Below are positions 12,220 through 24,006 of a stretch of DNA of 64,000 nt, one piece after another. The translations under genes and the position numbers were made by a program. The notes below the pieces were generated by a model that saw only the letters and a program-made list of their open reading frames with translations, ran no database searches and was not told where the DNA came from. Source of the DNA: Saururus chinensis (lineage: Eukaryota > Streptophyta > Magnoliopsida > Piperales > Saururaceae); contig CP141143.1 in the NCBI GenBank assembly GCA_035235625.1, forward strand, positions 43,633,178-43,697,177. Reading direction: 5' to 3'. Position 1 is the first letter of the stretch. Every line of letters begins with the position of its first letter.

Positions 12220-14136
12220 TGTAATACCCCAAAATTTCAATGTTTTGAAATTTAAAACGTTTGGGCCCATTAGCGAGTTTTAGGGCCCAATAATGGTTTT
12301 CTTAAAATTAGGCCGTTTTGAGAATGATTCATTCAAAGGATCCTAGGCTATTTGATAGGGCTTAGATAAATAACATATCAAGCCCAAGAACGTGTCAAAC
12401 GGACATCGAGATCATTGGATATGGCCTTGGTAAGCGTACCAAGGGTGGGTCCCACTTTAAATTAGAGAAAAAACATACCCTTGTATTTTTGGTAGGGATC
12501 GTCGATACGAGTTTGAAGGTACCAAGAACGCATGATTCCGAGTTTGGGGTAAGGAATTATGTTCATTTGATGTTTTAAATTTTGTTTTTATTTAAAAGCA
12601 AAATTTTAAAAAGAAATAATTTTTTTTTAAATTAGTTGCGTCATTATGCTGACGCCAACTTTGGCATGAGCACATGCTAATGCTTGTGCAAGAAACAAGC
12701 TAGCCCATGTTGTAGGAGCGTGCCCCTGCAATTGTTGGATGTGGGACACATGTTGCGCATCCAACGGCTTGTTGAGTTTATAAAAGGGTAGGGGGGAAGC
12801 CTCCCATTACACCATTTTCTCCACTCTTATCTTCTGACCTCTGCCCATTTTAAAGCTTTAAATGTTAGTTTCTAAGCTTTTTCTCGTCCGATTTCTTTTG
12901 TTAAAAAACAATTCCTATCTAATTCTAGAGCGCTCTGTGTCATAGAGGGGTCCATTTTTCGAGTTAGCTACTCTAAAGGGGGGAAATGACCCAGGGGAAG
13001 GGGAGGCTCTATCTGCCTTTATCGGGCTGAGAGGAAGAAATTGTCCTAGTTAAAGGGGGGACTCTGTCCGCCACTTCCGGTCTAGAAAAAGAATTCTTCC
13101 AATGCAAGGGGAGGCTCCATGCACTGCTTCCGAGCCCGGAAGGAGATCTTGTCTTAGTGCAAGAGGAGGTTTTGCCCGCCGCTCATAAACCAAGGAACAA
13201 GACAAGGCTCCGATGCCGGCCGTTACTCTGGTCAATTTGAAGAACGAAGGTAGGTGGTTTTAAGCTCTAATTCCGTGCTACGACTAGGCATTCTATTTTT
13301 TATTTTATTCATCTCTTAAATAAAATATTATTTTAAAAATAGATATTATTAAGTGGACATGCGCTAAAATAATAGCGTCATGTACGCCTCTTAGTGGAAT
13401 TTCATCATGATATGTTATTTAAAATATTATTATTATTTTTATTATATTTACAAATAAATTGACCAGATTTGAAGGGTAGTTATTTGGTATAAATCCCAAA
13501 AACTATCATTAGTTTTGAAGGGTAGCTATTTGGTATAAAGCCCAAAAGCTATCGGAGTTATGACTCCTAGGTACCACCTATTATGGCATACAGCGTGCCC
13601 ATAAAGTTGGATATCGTGGGAAGATCATCTTCATTCTAATCCCATTGACCCATGAGCACAAGCGTATGTCACTCTAGTATCAGCGACATTCTATGAAGGA
13701 TGATTTATCCGATTTTAATTATTTATTGGATTTTTGTTACAAACGGTTTATCTGAGTTTACCAAATTCTGTGAAAAACTAGTTTATCTAATTTTCGTACA
13801 AGAAGTGCATTGTTAGCCGATAATATTATTTCGTACAAAAAGTGTATTGAATATAAATTATTATGAGAATATTTTATGCATATTTATTTATGCTTTATGT
13901 TTTAGCATGCTAATAGAAGTTGATGTTAATGAAGATTGCTTTTAGACCTTTGAAAGTTGTGCTCTTGGATTTATTTTACCTAATCCTTTTGTTACGTATT
14001 CATTATGTAGATTGTGCGACTTTGATTTTGCTAAGGCATGATAAGCCTTGTTTTGTAAAGTTTTTTATAATTACATAAATTAATGAATAGTTACTCTTCT
14101 CTACATAGTTGATCTTTGCCTATATTTTTCATTACA
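12220..14136 (+). repeat. Probable solo Ty3/gypsy-type LTR inside copia remnant 1
   Basis: Begins TGTAATACCCC, a start common in plant gypsy LTRs, directly at the point where copia coding similarity stops. Copia coding resumes at about 14142. The most likely end is attaca at 14136. No matching 5-base target duplication is evident (tcgac on the left, aattg on the right), and copia sequence between integrase and late RT is missing, so a deletion accompanied or followed the insertion. It contains a tandem pair (about 13467-13556) of a ggtagttatttggtata unit. The same unit occurs in pairs in the LTRs at 16236-17620 and 22464-23885, so they are probably related families. Confidence 0.6.
13467..13556 (+). 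repeat. Tandem pair of a ~45-base LTR motif
   Basis: Two adjacent units share tttgaagggtagttatttgg followed by tataaa, cccaaaa and ctatc. The same GGTAGTTATTTGG core occurs as a pair, in reverse orientation, in both LTRs of the gypsy element at 16236-23885. Confidence 0.7.
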
Positions 14137-14141
14137 AATTG

Positions 14142-14990
14142 TCATAGGGATTGAGATCTATCTTGATAGATCTAGACGGATCCTTGGGTTGTCTCAACAG
14201 GCCTATATCAATAAAGTTCTAAAATGTTTTAACATGGAAAACTGCTCGCCTAGTGTAGCTCTTATTGTGAAAGGTAACAAATTTGGCTTGCTCCAGTGTC
14301 CGAAGAATTCTTTGGAGTTGAAAAGCATAATGGAAATTTCCTATGCATTGGTTGTTGGTAGTATAATGTACTTGGAGGTCTACACAAGACTAGATATTGC
14401 CTTTGCTATGGGAATGTTGGGTAGATACTAGAACAATTCAAGGTTGATTCAATGGAGAGCTGCAAAGAAGGATATGAGGTATCTACATGGAATGAAGGAT
14501 AGCATGCACACATATAAACATTCTGATCATTTGGAGCTGGTCGGGTACACAGACACGAACTTTGCTATTGACTCAAAAAAGACAACATCAGGTTACATTT
14601 TCCTTTTGGAAGGTGGTGTTGTCTCTTGGAAAAGTATCAAGCAAACCTTTACAATGTCATCGACTATTGAGGTAGAGTTTGTTGCTTGTTATGTGGGTAT
14701 GTCACATGCTACTTGCCTGATGAACTCCATCACAGGGCTTACTATTATAGATAACATATCTAGGCCGTGAAAGATGTTCTGTGATAACAATGTTGTTTTC
14801 TTCTTCACGAATAAAACCAAGAGTGGAACTCGGAGTAAGCACATCGACATTAAGTATCTTGTTGTTCGGGATTTTGTTAAAGAAGGGACGATTGTTATTT
14901 AGCATAACGGTCATGAGCTGATGGTTGCTGATCTAATGACTAAGGGCTTACCCCCTCTCTGTTTGGATCGTATGGGTCTTATTAGCTAAT
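14142..14990 (+). pseudogene. Ty1/copia polyprotein remnant 1: end of RT and RNase H
   Basis: Coding similarity resumes with IGIEIYLDRSRRILGLSQQA and continues through 14189-14431 (YALVVGSIMY...DIAFAMGMLGRY, the usual copia RT tail). A stop follows. RNase H is at 14444-14770 (GYTDTNFA, GYIFLLEGGVVSWKS, E-V-E-F-VAC). The closing motif SKHIDIKYLVVRDFV...GTI lies around 14840-14900 in another frame, then LMTKGLPP. The order and spacing are those of a copia 3' end. At least two stops or frame changes make it dead. Confidence 0.85.
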
Positions 14991-15468
14991 CATGCATTTG
15001 TTTTCGCTTATATACTTCTAAAATTTTTTATTTATCATAGCAGTTACATTTTTTTCTATCGTGTTGTCTCATTTTCTGTGCACTTAAGTATGTGACAATG
15101 TTTGGACAATGAGTGGGAGCATGCCTTTACTCATATATATATTTATATATTTTTCCCACATATAGCACTCAAACAAAGTGTATTAGTTGCATTGTGATAC
15201 ATGGAAGAGGATGTTCTCCTATGAGGACATAACTGCCCTGATTCATGCAATTATGACATTTTGTAAGAGTATAATGGTAACACATACAATTTGAAGGGTA
15301 TTTGTTTTTCCAAAATAGTATGCACATTTGAAAGTCATTTTAACTTTTACCACTACCCACTTGGTCACTATATTTAATTAACATGTTTTTCTTAAATTTA
15401 GTTCAATTAAGCCGAGTAGGAGATTTTATTTCTATAGCACAATTATGAAGTTGTGCCAAGTGGGAGAA
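14991..15468 (+). other. Copia 1 untranslated 3' region and polypurine tract
   Basis: No frame of note. It ends in the purine run agtgggagaa (15459-15468), directly before TGTTGGGC. This is the arrangement expected for a copia polypurine tract next to its 3' LTR. Confidence 0.65.
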
Positions 15469-15910
15469 TGTTGGGCTTGTTTTTGAATTAAAACATAAGG
15501 TGGCCAAATTGTCTCAATTAACACATGTTTTGGGCTTTCAAAACTGTCTGTGTACTAGGCTTAAATCAAAATACTCGTTTCGCTGTAGTTTTAGTGGTGA
15601 ATCTAAACCGTTACTTGACCTCTAGATGGAGGATCAGAATTCTAGGGTTCTTAAAAATAGTGTCCATGTTTAGTTATAATTACACCATTAGCCATCCTAC
15701 TATGGTGCCTTAAGCAAAAATTACTCCCACTAAAGTTCTAAATTAGAAACATATTGTGAGGATTTGCAGAAGATTAGTAGAGGAAAAACTTTACTAAGGG
15801 ATATAAAGCTTTAGATAAAGTCTAATGGCTACAAGTAAACTTAATCTAATTAATTTTTTATTCCACCAAGGACACATCCACCACTACTGCACTTTGTAAA
15901 TATTGAAGAC
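15469..15910 (+). repeat. Copia 1 3' LTR (right end uncertain)
   Basis: Starts TGTTGGGCTTG at the polypurine tract. Typical copia LTRs are a few hundred bases. The end is approximate because no CA plus target duplication is clear before the next element. No matching 5' LTR was found on the left side of the coding remnant. Confidence 0.5.
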
Positions 15911-16235
15911 GAGATGTTTGAGCTCTAGTTGTCTGGCTTCATACTTGGATTGGACTTGTCATGCATAGGTGAAACTGGTGCATATTTCGGATAAGAAAGA
16001 GACAAGAGGGGGAGTTGGCATTGGTAAGCTAGAAGGTGTTATTCGAGCAGCTGCATTCTGCAAAACCTGAAAGACAAAAGAAAATCATGCAAGCAACATT
16101 ATATAAATAAAGAAAATAATAAAAGCAACAATAGATATATAAAGAAAATATTAAAAGCAACAATATATATATGTATATATATTTATATATATGTGTATAT
16201 ATATAAGAGAGATAGAGAAAGAGAGGTGAGGAGCT
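15911..16235. other. Spacer with TA-rich microsatellite
   Basis: No gene. A (TA)n-like tract with interruptions runs through about 16133-16205, followed by a short GA-rich run directly before the gypsy LTR. Confidence 0.6.
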
Positions 16236-17620
16236 TGTGACCACCGCCATTTTTAAATATGATAAATACTACAAATTTCATCCGACATGTGTAAATTATA
16301 TTCACATGTATGAACATGACGGTCGTCAAGACATAAAATCACACATATTATCAAAATTAAATAATAGAACACATCAGAGTAAAGGCATAGCCAAAAGCAT
16401 TATATATGCATATATAGCAAGTGTACATAGCATAATAAAATTATTTTACTTGCCTCATATCACTGTGTGTAGGACTAATATTTATACTAAATTTGAGGCA
16501 TGTTATGCCTTCACATATTAGTAACAAAAACAATTACAAACAGCATCTGGAGCAATAATTAGATGATTTCTTGCAGAGTCTGGGAGTGGGTGATTATTTT
16601 TATACTTAGCAGGTTGTATTAATATCTAATAAAAACCTAAGCAGAAATATTCATTAAGCAATCAAAAACTTTATTTTTGTCTTAAAACAATTAGTTTAGG
16701 AAATAGTTTTAGAATTACAATTCAAAAATTTGCGGTTCATCCGATGACGATCAAACTAATAATTGTGACCCCTGGCACTGATGGGGTATTGAGAGGGCCG
16801 TTTGAACGGGGAGTTTTCCCATGATGCTCTACACCCGGTGCGCGTGCCATTGCAGTTTATTTTCTCGGCTAGTATCAAGCATCCATGCTCGAATAGTTTT
16901 TGGTCTCATACCAAATAACTACACGTCAAAAATATATTTTTTTGGTCTCATGCCAAATAACTACCCATTAAAACAAATCAATAATTTTTTAAAATGCACT
17001 CAATAAAGCAATGTATGCACAACATTTCAGTCATAATATTCTCCAAAATATAACCCAAAAAAGCGGAAATGGAACATAAACCTATTAGAAAAACCAACTA
17101 TATGGGCATAGCATCAGTTTAGAGCTTAAGACTCCATACCTCAAACTTGAAGTGCAAAATTCGGAATTAAAAAGGTTACAAACTGAAAAACCAACCCCAG
17201 CATCACATCCGACACACTTAATTTAGATATAAATGGCTCTTGAATCGTCTGATTCAGACTCCGAACGAGGGAGAAATAAGGGAGAGAAGTTTTTGGAATG
17301 CTTAGAGAAAAGAATGGTGCGCAGAGCCTATACATAGGTTGGGCTCGCCGTGTAGCGTGTGATGCGTGTTTTTGATATTTTTTTTTTAAGTTTTCAAAAA
17401 CTTTAAACATGCATAATTTTGTCTACTTGACTCCGTTTTCTTGGTACCGATGGACTTGTATCGTCAAGCCTTACAAAACTAGACCCACATTGGGGGTTTC
17501 ACCGCACTTTTCAAGTGGGCACAATGTCCAATTTATGCAATTCAAGTACCGCTACACACAATTTTCAAAGCTCTATTATAAACTATAGACAAATCTAAAA
17601 AGAAACAATCTAAAGTTATG
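16236..17620 (-). repeat. Gypsy element 1, 3' LTR (minus strand)
   Basis: Pairs with the LTR at 22464-23885 in the same orientation: both carry gaccaccgccattttt / gatgaccgccatttttc at the low-coordinate edge, then ttacaaatttc... gacataaaatcacacata, and later the paired ggtctcatgccaaataact motifs. In element orientation the LTR ends ...CACA at the low-coordinate edge. The high-coordinate edge is approximate. It lies near the end of integrase similarity at about 17640-17760. The two LTRs differ at many sites, so insertion is old. Confidence 0.75.
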
Positions 17621-17639
17621 AAAACATGATAATATTGTC

Positions 17640-18650
17640 CTCAAAATTTAACTTTTTCCTTACCGAATAATTCTTCCCAGATATATTCCATTATTACGCT
17701 TTCTAGTTCTCACATCGCTTCCTTAGGAAAGTGGTGCTTTGTAACACTTTTACCAAAGAAATGCCATTTTACCCTAAGAATTTTATCTCTATTTTGTCTC
17801 TTATGATCCCAAATTATGATTCTGATGCTAAAGCAACCACAACTTGATTGAAAATAGTTGACGAATAACCTTCAACTTCTAAAACCTGAACCTTTGAACT
17901 GAAACACTACTAGCTACAATGCAAAATCAATTGTAAAAATAAACTTAATTTCCCATGATGAATTTTACCTCCTCAGCCATTTCAAAACCCTATTACATGA
18001 TTACCTGAGAGTGTTTCGAACTCCAAATTCATCATCCTCCACCGAGTCTAAATTTTTCACATGATCTTAGACTTGTAATTTATAAAAATGTCTTTGATAC
18101 AAGCTGTCATGACCTGGATTTTGAAAACCCTTTTTAAGAGCACAAATGATAAATCCCGAAATCAATTTTTTTGTTTTTAAACCAAAACAAATCATTTGGC
18201 TAATTATCCATATCATAATAACTGGGATTTAAAACTACAAATATTAAATCATATTCTTAGTATTATGCGATTCCAAAACAATTCAAAACAGCCATTTTTT
18301 TTCCTAAGCACATGTCTGTTATCAAGGATACTAACTTGGCTCTTACATCCAAAATTCCTTTAGTGGTCACTGCTCTAGTTCACGACAAATCTGTAACCTA
18401 TTTTCCAATGTCTAAATGGCCGTCTCATATCGCTCATCCATTTACGAGTGGAAGGTTGTACTAAAACTTAGGTTATTACCTAACTTCTCCTTTTCAAAAT
18501 TGTGAATTAACTCAACTATCACTATTTGATAGAATCGTCAACAGCACTCCATGTTGGCTCACGACTTTCATTATGTGTATCTATGCTGAACAGCTAGTCA
18601 TCGTGTCCTCCTAAGATATAGGAACTGCACATTCTTGTGAGTCACTCCAC
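17640..18650 (-). pseudogene. Gypsy element 1: integrase/C-terminal remnant
   Basis: Heavily broken minus-strand coding. Near 17640-17720 short frames resemble the end of a gypsy polyprotein (a TWERE-like region followed by a GAGGACAA element). Fragments at about 18380-18450 fall where integrase is expected. No domain is intact. The call relies mainly on position between RT and the 3' LTR. Confidence 0.45.
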
Positions 18651-18699
18651 TCTTATTCAAATAACTTTATCACCGTACAATATCCTGGACAAACCTGAA

Positions 18700-19110
18700 A
18701 TGAAATCTCCGAAATTTGATCCCCTCTCCATTCTAAGATTTCAATCAACCATAAGGCACCAGAAGGTTTCTTCTGAATATGCTCCTCCTTGATCTGAAGC
18801 TAGCAATAACCTAATCGGAGATCAATCTTTGAAAAGATCTTAAAACTCAAAATTTGTTCAACCTGTCATCAATCTTTGGCGATTGTACTTATTCTTAAAT
18901 GTTACTTGATTCATTAGCCACTAATCAATGCAAAGCTGCAATGATCCATCCTTCTTCCTCACAAACAAGAATTGTGCTCCCCAAGGTGATACACTAGGTT
19001 GAATGAAACCCTTGCCAAGAAGTTCCCACAACTCGCTCTTTTGTTCTTTCATCTTGACGGGTGTCATTAGATAAGTTGCCTCCAAAATTGGTACATCTGC
19101 TAGCTATAAA
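18700..19110 (-). pseudogene. Gypsy element 1: reverse transcriptase remnant
   Basis: On the minus strand, 18925-19065 reads as the conserved start of Ty3/gypsy RT, with [16 protein letters not shown] followed by [10 protein letters not shown]. At about 18780-18860 it reads FSKIDLRLGYCQLQIKEE with a stop or shift. This order ([13 protein letters not shown] motif, then SKIDLRSGYHQ-type motif) is diagnostic. The catalytic YVDD-type motif was not recovered in frame, and the element is non-functional. Confidence 0.75.
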
Positions 19111-20950
19111 TCTTTGTAGAAGTCAATCTATCTCTTGGGAGGTAATCAAGGCAAGTTATCCAAAAGCACATTTTCAAAATCTCATACAATTGGAATATCC
19201 TTCACCGAACTATTAGGTTCCCAACCTCCATTTTGCTTGTTCCTCAGTTTGTTATTGTTACTTTGAGCTTTACTCATCTACTGGGATTCCATCCCTAGAA
19301 AACCCTTAAAATTTAGCTAAAAGGGTACATAATTACCCCTAACCCCTTGGTTTAAGTGTAATTGGAACACGGGATGCTACATTATACCCTACAGGCAAAC
19401 TCTTCTAGACATACTTTTCTTTGCCCCATTTTTATCCCATTCCACTAAAAGTTCCCTTTGTTTTTGGGTCTTGACACATCCTTAATCCTTCCAGATGGAT
19501 TGGGTACTAGAATCTATGTGCCTCACATAACAAATCCTTTGAGCACTACCTAATTATCATCTTTATTTTAAATCTTACTTTTCTTTTATCAGAGTCTTTG
19601 TATAAGTCAAGCATTCTTAGCAAAATCTACATGTTTCCATGTTCTTTTCAAATTTGCAAAATGTGCTCATCCAGGTTGCACTTTACTCCCAAGTTGGCCA
19701 CAAATGACTTGTTTTCTGTATGCAACCTGAATTGAAATTTGTTACTTCTTCCATCAATTTTACTTCTATGCGAGTGTTTGCACCATGCATGCTTCTTTCA
19801 GCCTTGAGGTTCGGCCACCACCTTTTCTTTTCATGAGTGATAGTGAATAGAAAAATTATAGTCCTTGACTTTACTTCCTATTAAAATTTCTTTGCCATCA
19901 GACATTAGCACATTTCTAAGAAGTGGTCTAAAAATATCACCATATACTACAAATTCTCCCATTGATGATAGTTAAGCTAAAACGTAGATTACTGTTAGCT
20001 TCCATTTTCTATTGATATACATACTTACCTTCCTAATTCCAAATAAACTTTTTGTCGAGGGCTATACGAGGAATTTATATAATAATCTTAGGCTTTTTCC
20101 TCTTAATTATAACAATGATCTTAATTGGGTTAATAATATATCCCCAAAACAACTTGTTCCAATCCAATTACATCCTTACATATTGTAGCTTCTAACCAAT
20201 AATTTCTCAAAATTTACATAATTATTGGTAAGTGTTTTTTGTATTCTTCTAAAATAGAATTAACAAAAATCAATTACAATTGAGTTTAAAGAGCTAGGTT
20301 CAAAATCTTCAAAGGTCACTAGTGTAATTGTCAATCTAATGATATAACTATGAAAATACCTAGTGGCAATATTGGTTATGAAAAATGGTCATTAAACCCT
20401 CTTTGTCCGGACTTTTCTCTTGATAGTATTCTATCCTTCAGACCTAAAAATCTGTTGTGGATACTTATTCTCTACAGTAACAGAATTACGCATCCGACAA
20501 TTTATATAGAGTTTTATTTATCCATCCTTCTTCCTTATATCTTGAGTTCCTCTAGGAGAAACACTAAATCATTCAATCATCGATTCATTCAATTCACTCT
20601 TTACTTTCACTCTACAGTAGTTGTTAGGTAGGGTGCCTTAACATCAGGACATGTTCCTTGAAGTAAGTCAACCTCTCCTCATGGTGACACCCCCAGAGAA
20701 CCCTTGAGGAAACCCTTATAACATCAATATTTTTTTAATTTAGAAGTTATAGTCTCTTAAAATAACATACTAGAAAGATACTTAGGATATCTCTTTTAAT
20801 ATTCATTGCTGAGCCTTATTAGCAGGCATGATACATGTCTTTGCATATTTTTCATTTCCACAAAAAGTAAAGTTTTTCTTTTCTTGCTTATAACACTTTT
20901 CTTCTGACAGTCTACCAGGACTAACCTATTCCAAATTCGACCTTAAAGTC
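19111..20950 (-). other. Gypsy element 1: decayed gag-pol interval
   Basis: Lies between the RT remnant and the gag zinc knuckle on the minus strand, where protease and the RT linker would be. I find no readable domain. A plus-strand frame at 20350-20631 appears to be a chance frame. Confidence 0.4.
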
Positions 20951-20952
20951 TA

Positions 20953-21925
20953 TCATATGTGTGAGCATGAAGTTAACCTTCCATCCCAAGTTAACAAAGA
21001 CTTTCTCGTGAGCCTTAGGTTTCTGCTCCATTTCTCCTTGATTTTTCTTCTTTGGGCATTCCTTAGATTTATGCCCACATCCCTGCACTCAAAGCATTGC
21101 CTCTCAGCAAAGTAACAAATGTATGGAGGATGAAATCGGTTACATTTAGAACATTTCTCTATTTTCTTCTCCCCATGAGTTTGGGTTGGCGAATCAGAGG
21201 TTCTTTGAAATTTGAAATTCGTATTCTGGGTAGTGAATGTCACTTTCCTCTTCCGGAATTCAAGTTTAGAATTTCTACTTTACCCCGTGGTCTTTTCTTT
21301 CTGCTAAAATCTTCTGATATTCTTGTTCCATCAAATAGGCCAATTCCACCACTTTGGCAAGAGTATTAGCTTAAAATCCTATTATCCTACTGTGGAGTCC
21401 GTTATTTAGACCTCAGACAAATATTTTAGCCTTCTTTAACTCTGTAGGGCACAATTTAGGAGCAAAGCGTTGTAACTATACAAACTTACTTTCATACTAA
21501 AATATTGTCATGTTTCCTTGGAGAAGGTCTAGGAATTCTTTTTCCTTCTTCTCCTGAACATGACGTGGGAAGTATTTATTCTGTAATACTTCCTTGAAAT
21601 CTTCCCGCTTAATATTCTCCATGTCAGGGAATAAATTTCTTTTTGCTGATGGCCACCAAAAGGCTGCCTCTCCTGTCATTCCAAAAGTGGCCACGTCTAC
21701 TCTCCTATTTTATGGAACCTCATTGCGTTAAAAAATCTTTCTACCTCGAATGTCCATTTTTTGGGTTCTTCCGGGTCCATCCTCTACTGAGAATTTTGGG
21801 GCAATTTTCTTATATCGCTTAAGTAAATTGTCCTTTTCACTATGACTACTTTTAGCTATATCCACAAAGTTGCTTAAACGATTAGGGCTGGGTTGAAATA
21901 TTTGTGTTTGTAGATGTTGGGTCAT
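20953..21925 (-). pseudogene. Gypsy element 1: gag (capsid and zinc knuckle) remnant
   Basis: Three minus-strand pieces in the correct order. 21728-21925 is the N-terminal region (FVDIAKSSHSEKDNLLKRYKK). 21497-21694 is the capsid core (AAFWWPSAKRNLF, EVLQNKYFPRHVQEKKEKEFLDL), matching the retrotransposon gag domain. 20953-21243 has a zinc knuckle that begins CFECRDVG and then loses its histidine and last cysteine to a frame change. Upstream lies the PBS at 22449-22460. Stops separate all pieces. Confidence 0.8.
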
Positions 21926-22448
21926 CCTTTAGATCATTAAATCAAAGAGATTATTCATTTGATTTTCTTGTGCCCTTACACCCTCAGAAAGGACATTTTC
22001 AACTTGACCAAAATCCCCCTACAATTATACTTGTTTACTATTATTGGGAGTCATTTTGGGGTGTTAATATATTGTAACTACCTTGAAGTCACAAGAAAGT
22101 TTTTAAACAAATGGTTCATGTGTAGCATTCTCATATATATTCACATAACTGCAAAAGTAGTATTTCAGACACACACGTCATTAATGTTTACAAAGTGACT
22201 ACTCTAATTAAAAGCCTAAACACATAGACATATTTTCTTTTTCAAGGTTGGGGAAAACCTTTCCAGGAAAGATTTTTCTCGTTGGGCATTGATAGAAGCA
22301 ATGCCCTCGTCTTTTCACTCATATGGTCTTCTGATTTTCCCATCACTATTTTATAATTGTCAAAATATAAAATTAGAAACATCATCAACCTTGATAGTAA
22401 TTATTTGTGCAACCAATCATAATTATTGCTCTATCACAGTGATTCTTA

Positions 22449-22460
22449 GGCTCCGATACA
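22449..22460 (-). other. Gypsy element 1 primer-binding site (initiator Met tRNA type)
   Basis: Minus-strand TGTATCGGAGCC lies three bases after the end of the 5' LTR. It is close to the TGGTATC[A/G]GAGCC sequences of elements primed by initiator tRNA-Met, with one G missing, which suggests decay or a variant. Confidence 0.7.
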
Positions 22461-22463
22461 AAA

Positions 22464-23885
22464 TGTGATGACCGCCATTTTTCAATATCATAGATATTAC
22501 AAATTTCTTCTGACACGTGTAAATTGCATTCACCTAACCGAACGTGATGGCCGTTGAGACATAAAATCACACATAACATCAAAATTAAATAATAGAATAC
22601 ATCGGAGTAAAGGCTTAGCCAAAGGCATTATATATGCATATATATCAAGTGTACATCGCATAGTAAAATTATTTTACTTGCCTCATATGACTGTGTGTAG
22701 AGCTCTATACAAAATTTGAGGCATGTTCTGCCTTCACATATTAGTCACAAAAACAATTACAAACAACATTGGGAGAGCAGTAATCAAATAATTTGGCTAG
22801 AAAATTCCTCTTCTTTTACTTTTGCTTCTATATTAATTCCTATAGAGTCTGGGAGTGGGTAAATATTTTTATACTCAGTAGGTCGTATTAATATCTTAAA
22901 TAATGTTAACCATAAAATTCATGAAATAATCAAAAACTTTTTTTTTTGTCTTAAAACAATTAGTTCATGAAACAGTTTTAGAAATACAATTCAAAAATTG
23001 GCGGTTCGTCCGATGACGATCAAATCAATAACAGTGACCCCCTGCACTAATGGGTATTGAGAGGTCCCTTTGAGTGAGGAGCTTTCCCATGATGCTCCAG
23101 ACCCCGTGTGCACTCTATTGCCGATTAGTTTTCTCGGCGGGTATGAAGGAGCTATGCTCGGATTGTTTTTGGTCTCATGCCAAATAACTACACGTCAAAA
23201 CGATAGTTTTTGGTCTCAAGCCAAATAATTGCCCGTTAAAACAAACTAATCATTTTAAAAAATGCACACATTAAAGCAAAGTAATCACAACATTTCACAG
23301 TCATAATATTCTCTACAAAATAACCCAGAAAAGAGGAAATGGAACAAGAACAAATTAGAAAAACTAACTATTCAGGCAGAGCATCAATTTGGATCTTAAG
23401 ACTCCATACCTCGAACTTTAAGTACAAAATTTGGAATTGAAAAATCTCAAATGAAAAAACCAACCCTACCACCACGTCAGGCACGCTTGATTCAGCTGGA
23501 ATTGTCTCTTCATTTGGTTGATTCAGACTACGATCGAGGGAGAAATGAGGGAGAGAAGTTTCTAGAATGTGTACAAGAAAGAATGGCACGCGGAGCCTAT
23601 GTATAGGCTTGGCGCACTGTGTAGCATGTGACACATCAACGGGCGTGTGTCATGCGCCTATTACATGTCACATCACAACGCGATGCACGTTGAACATGCG
23701 TCACATTCCGTGCTACAATGCTACATATAGCGTGGCGCCCATCGCAACGCGAATGTGCATCCCACATGCAGAATGTGCATCATGCGCCGCCACTAGTATT
23801 TTAATATATTTTTTTAAACTTTTTAAAAAACTTTAAACGAGCGTAACTTTCTCTCCCTGACTCTATTTTGTGCATTCTTGTTACT
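22464..23885 (-). repeat. Gypsy element 1, 5' LTR (minus strand)
   Basis: Partner of 16236-17620, about 1.4 kb. In element orientation it ends ...CATCACA next to the PBS. It holds the paired ggtctcatgccaaataact motifs (about 23168-23235). The outer end is uncertain because similarity to the 3' LTR fades around 23870, close to a TGTTGGGGG sequence that may begin another element. Confidence 0.75.
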
Positions 23886-24006
23886 GTTGGGGGATTTTAG
23901 TAGTTCCCTACGCACGAGTCAAGAGAACGAATCGGATGATCCTTCTTTGCAAGAGATAAAGAAGAACCTTTTTTATGTGGGACAACCTTCTCTTGATTAA
24001 TCAAGA
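23886..24006. other. Junction sequence before duplication copy A
   Basis: About 120 bases with no counterpart at copy B. It starts near TGTTGGGGG, which could be the start of a copia LTR, but no downstream PBS or gag follows. Confidence 0.3.

Noticed and set aside
18060-18130. tgtcatgacctgg as an LTR start on the plus strand
   Set aside because: It lies inside the internal region of the minus-strand gypsy element, with no PBS following.
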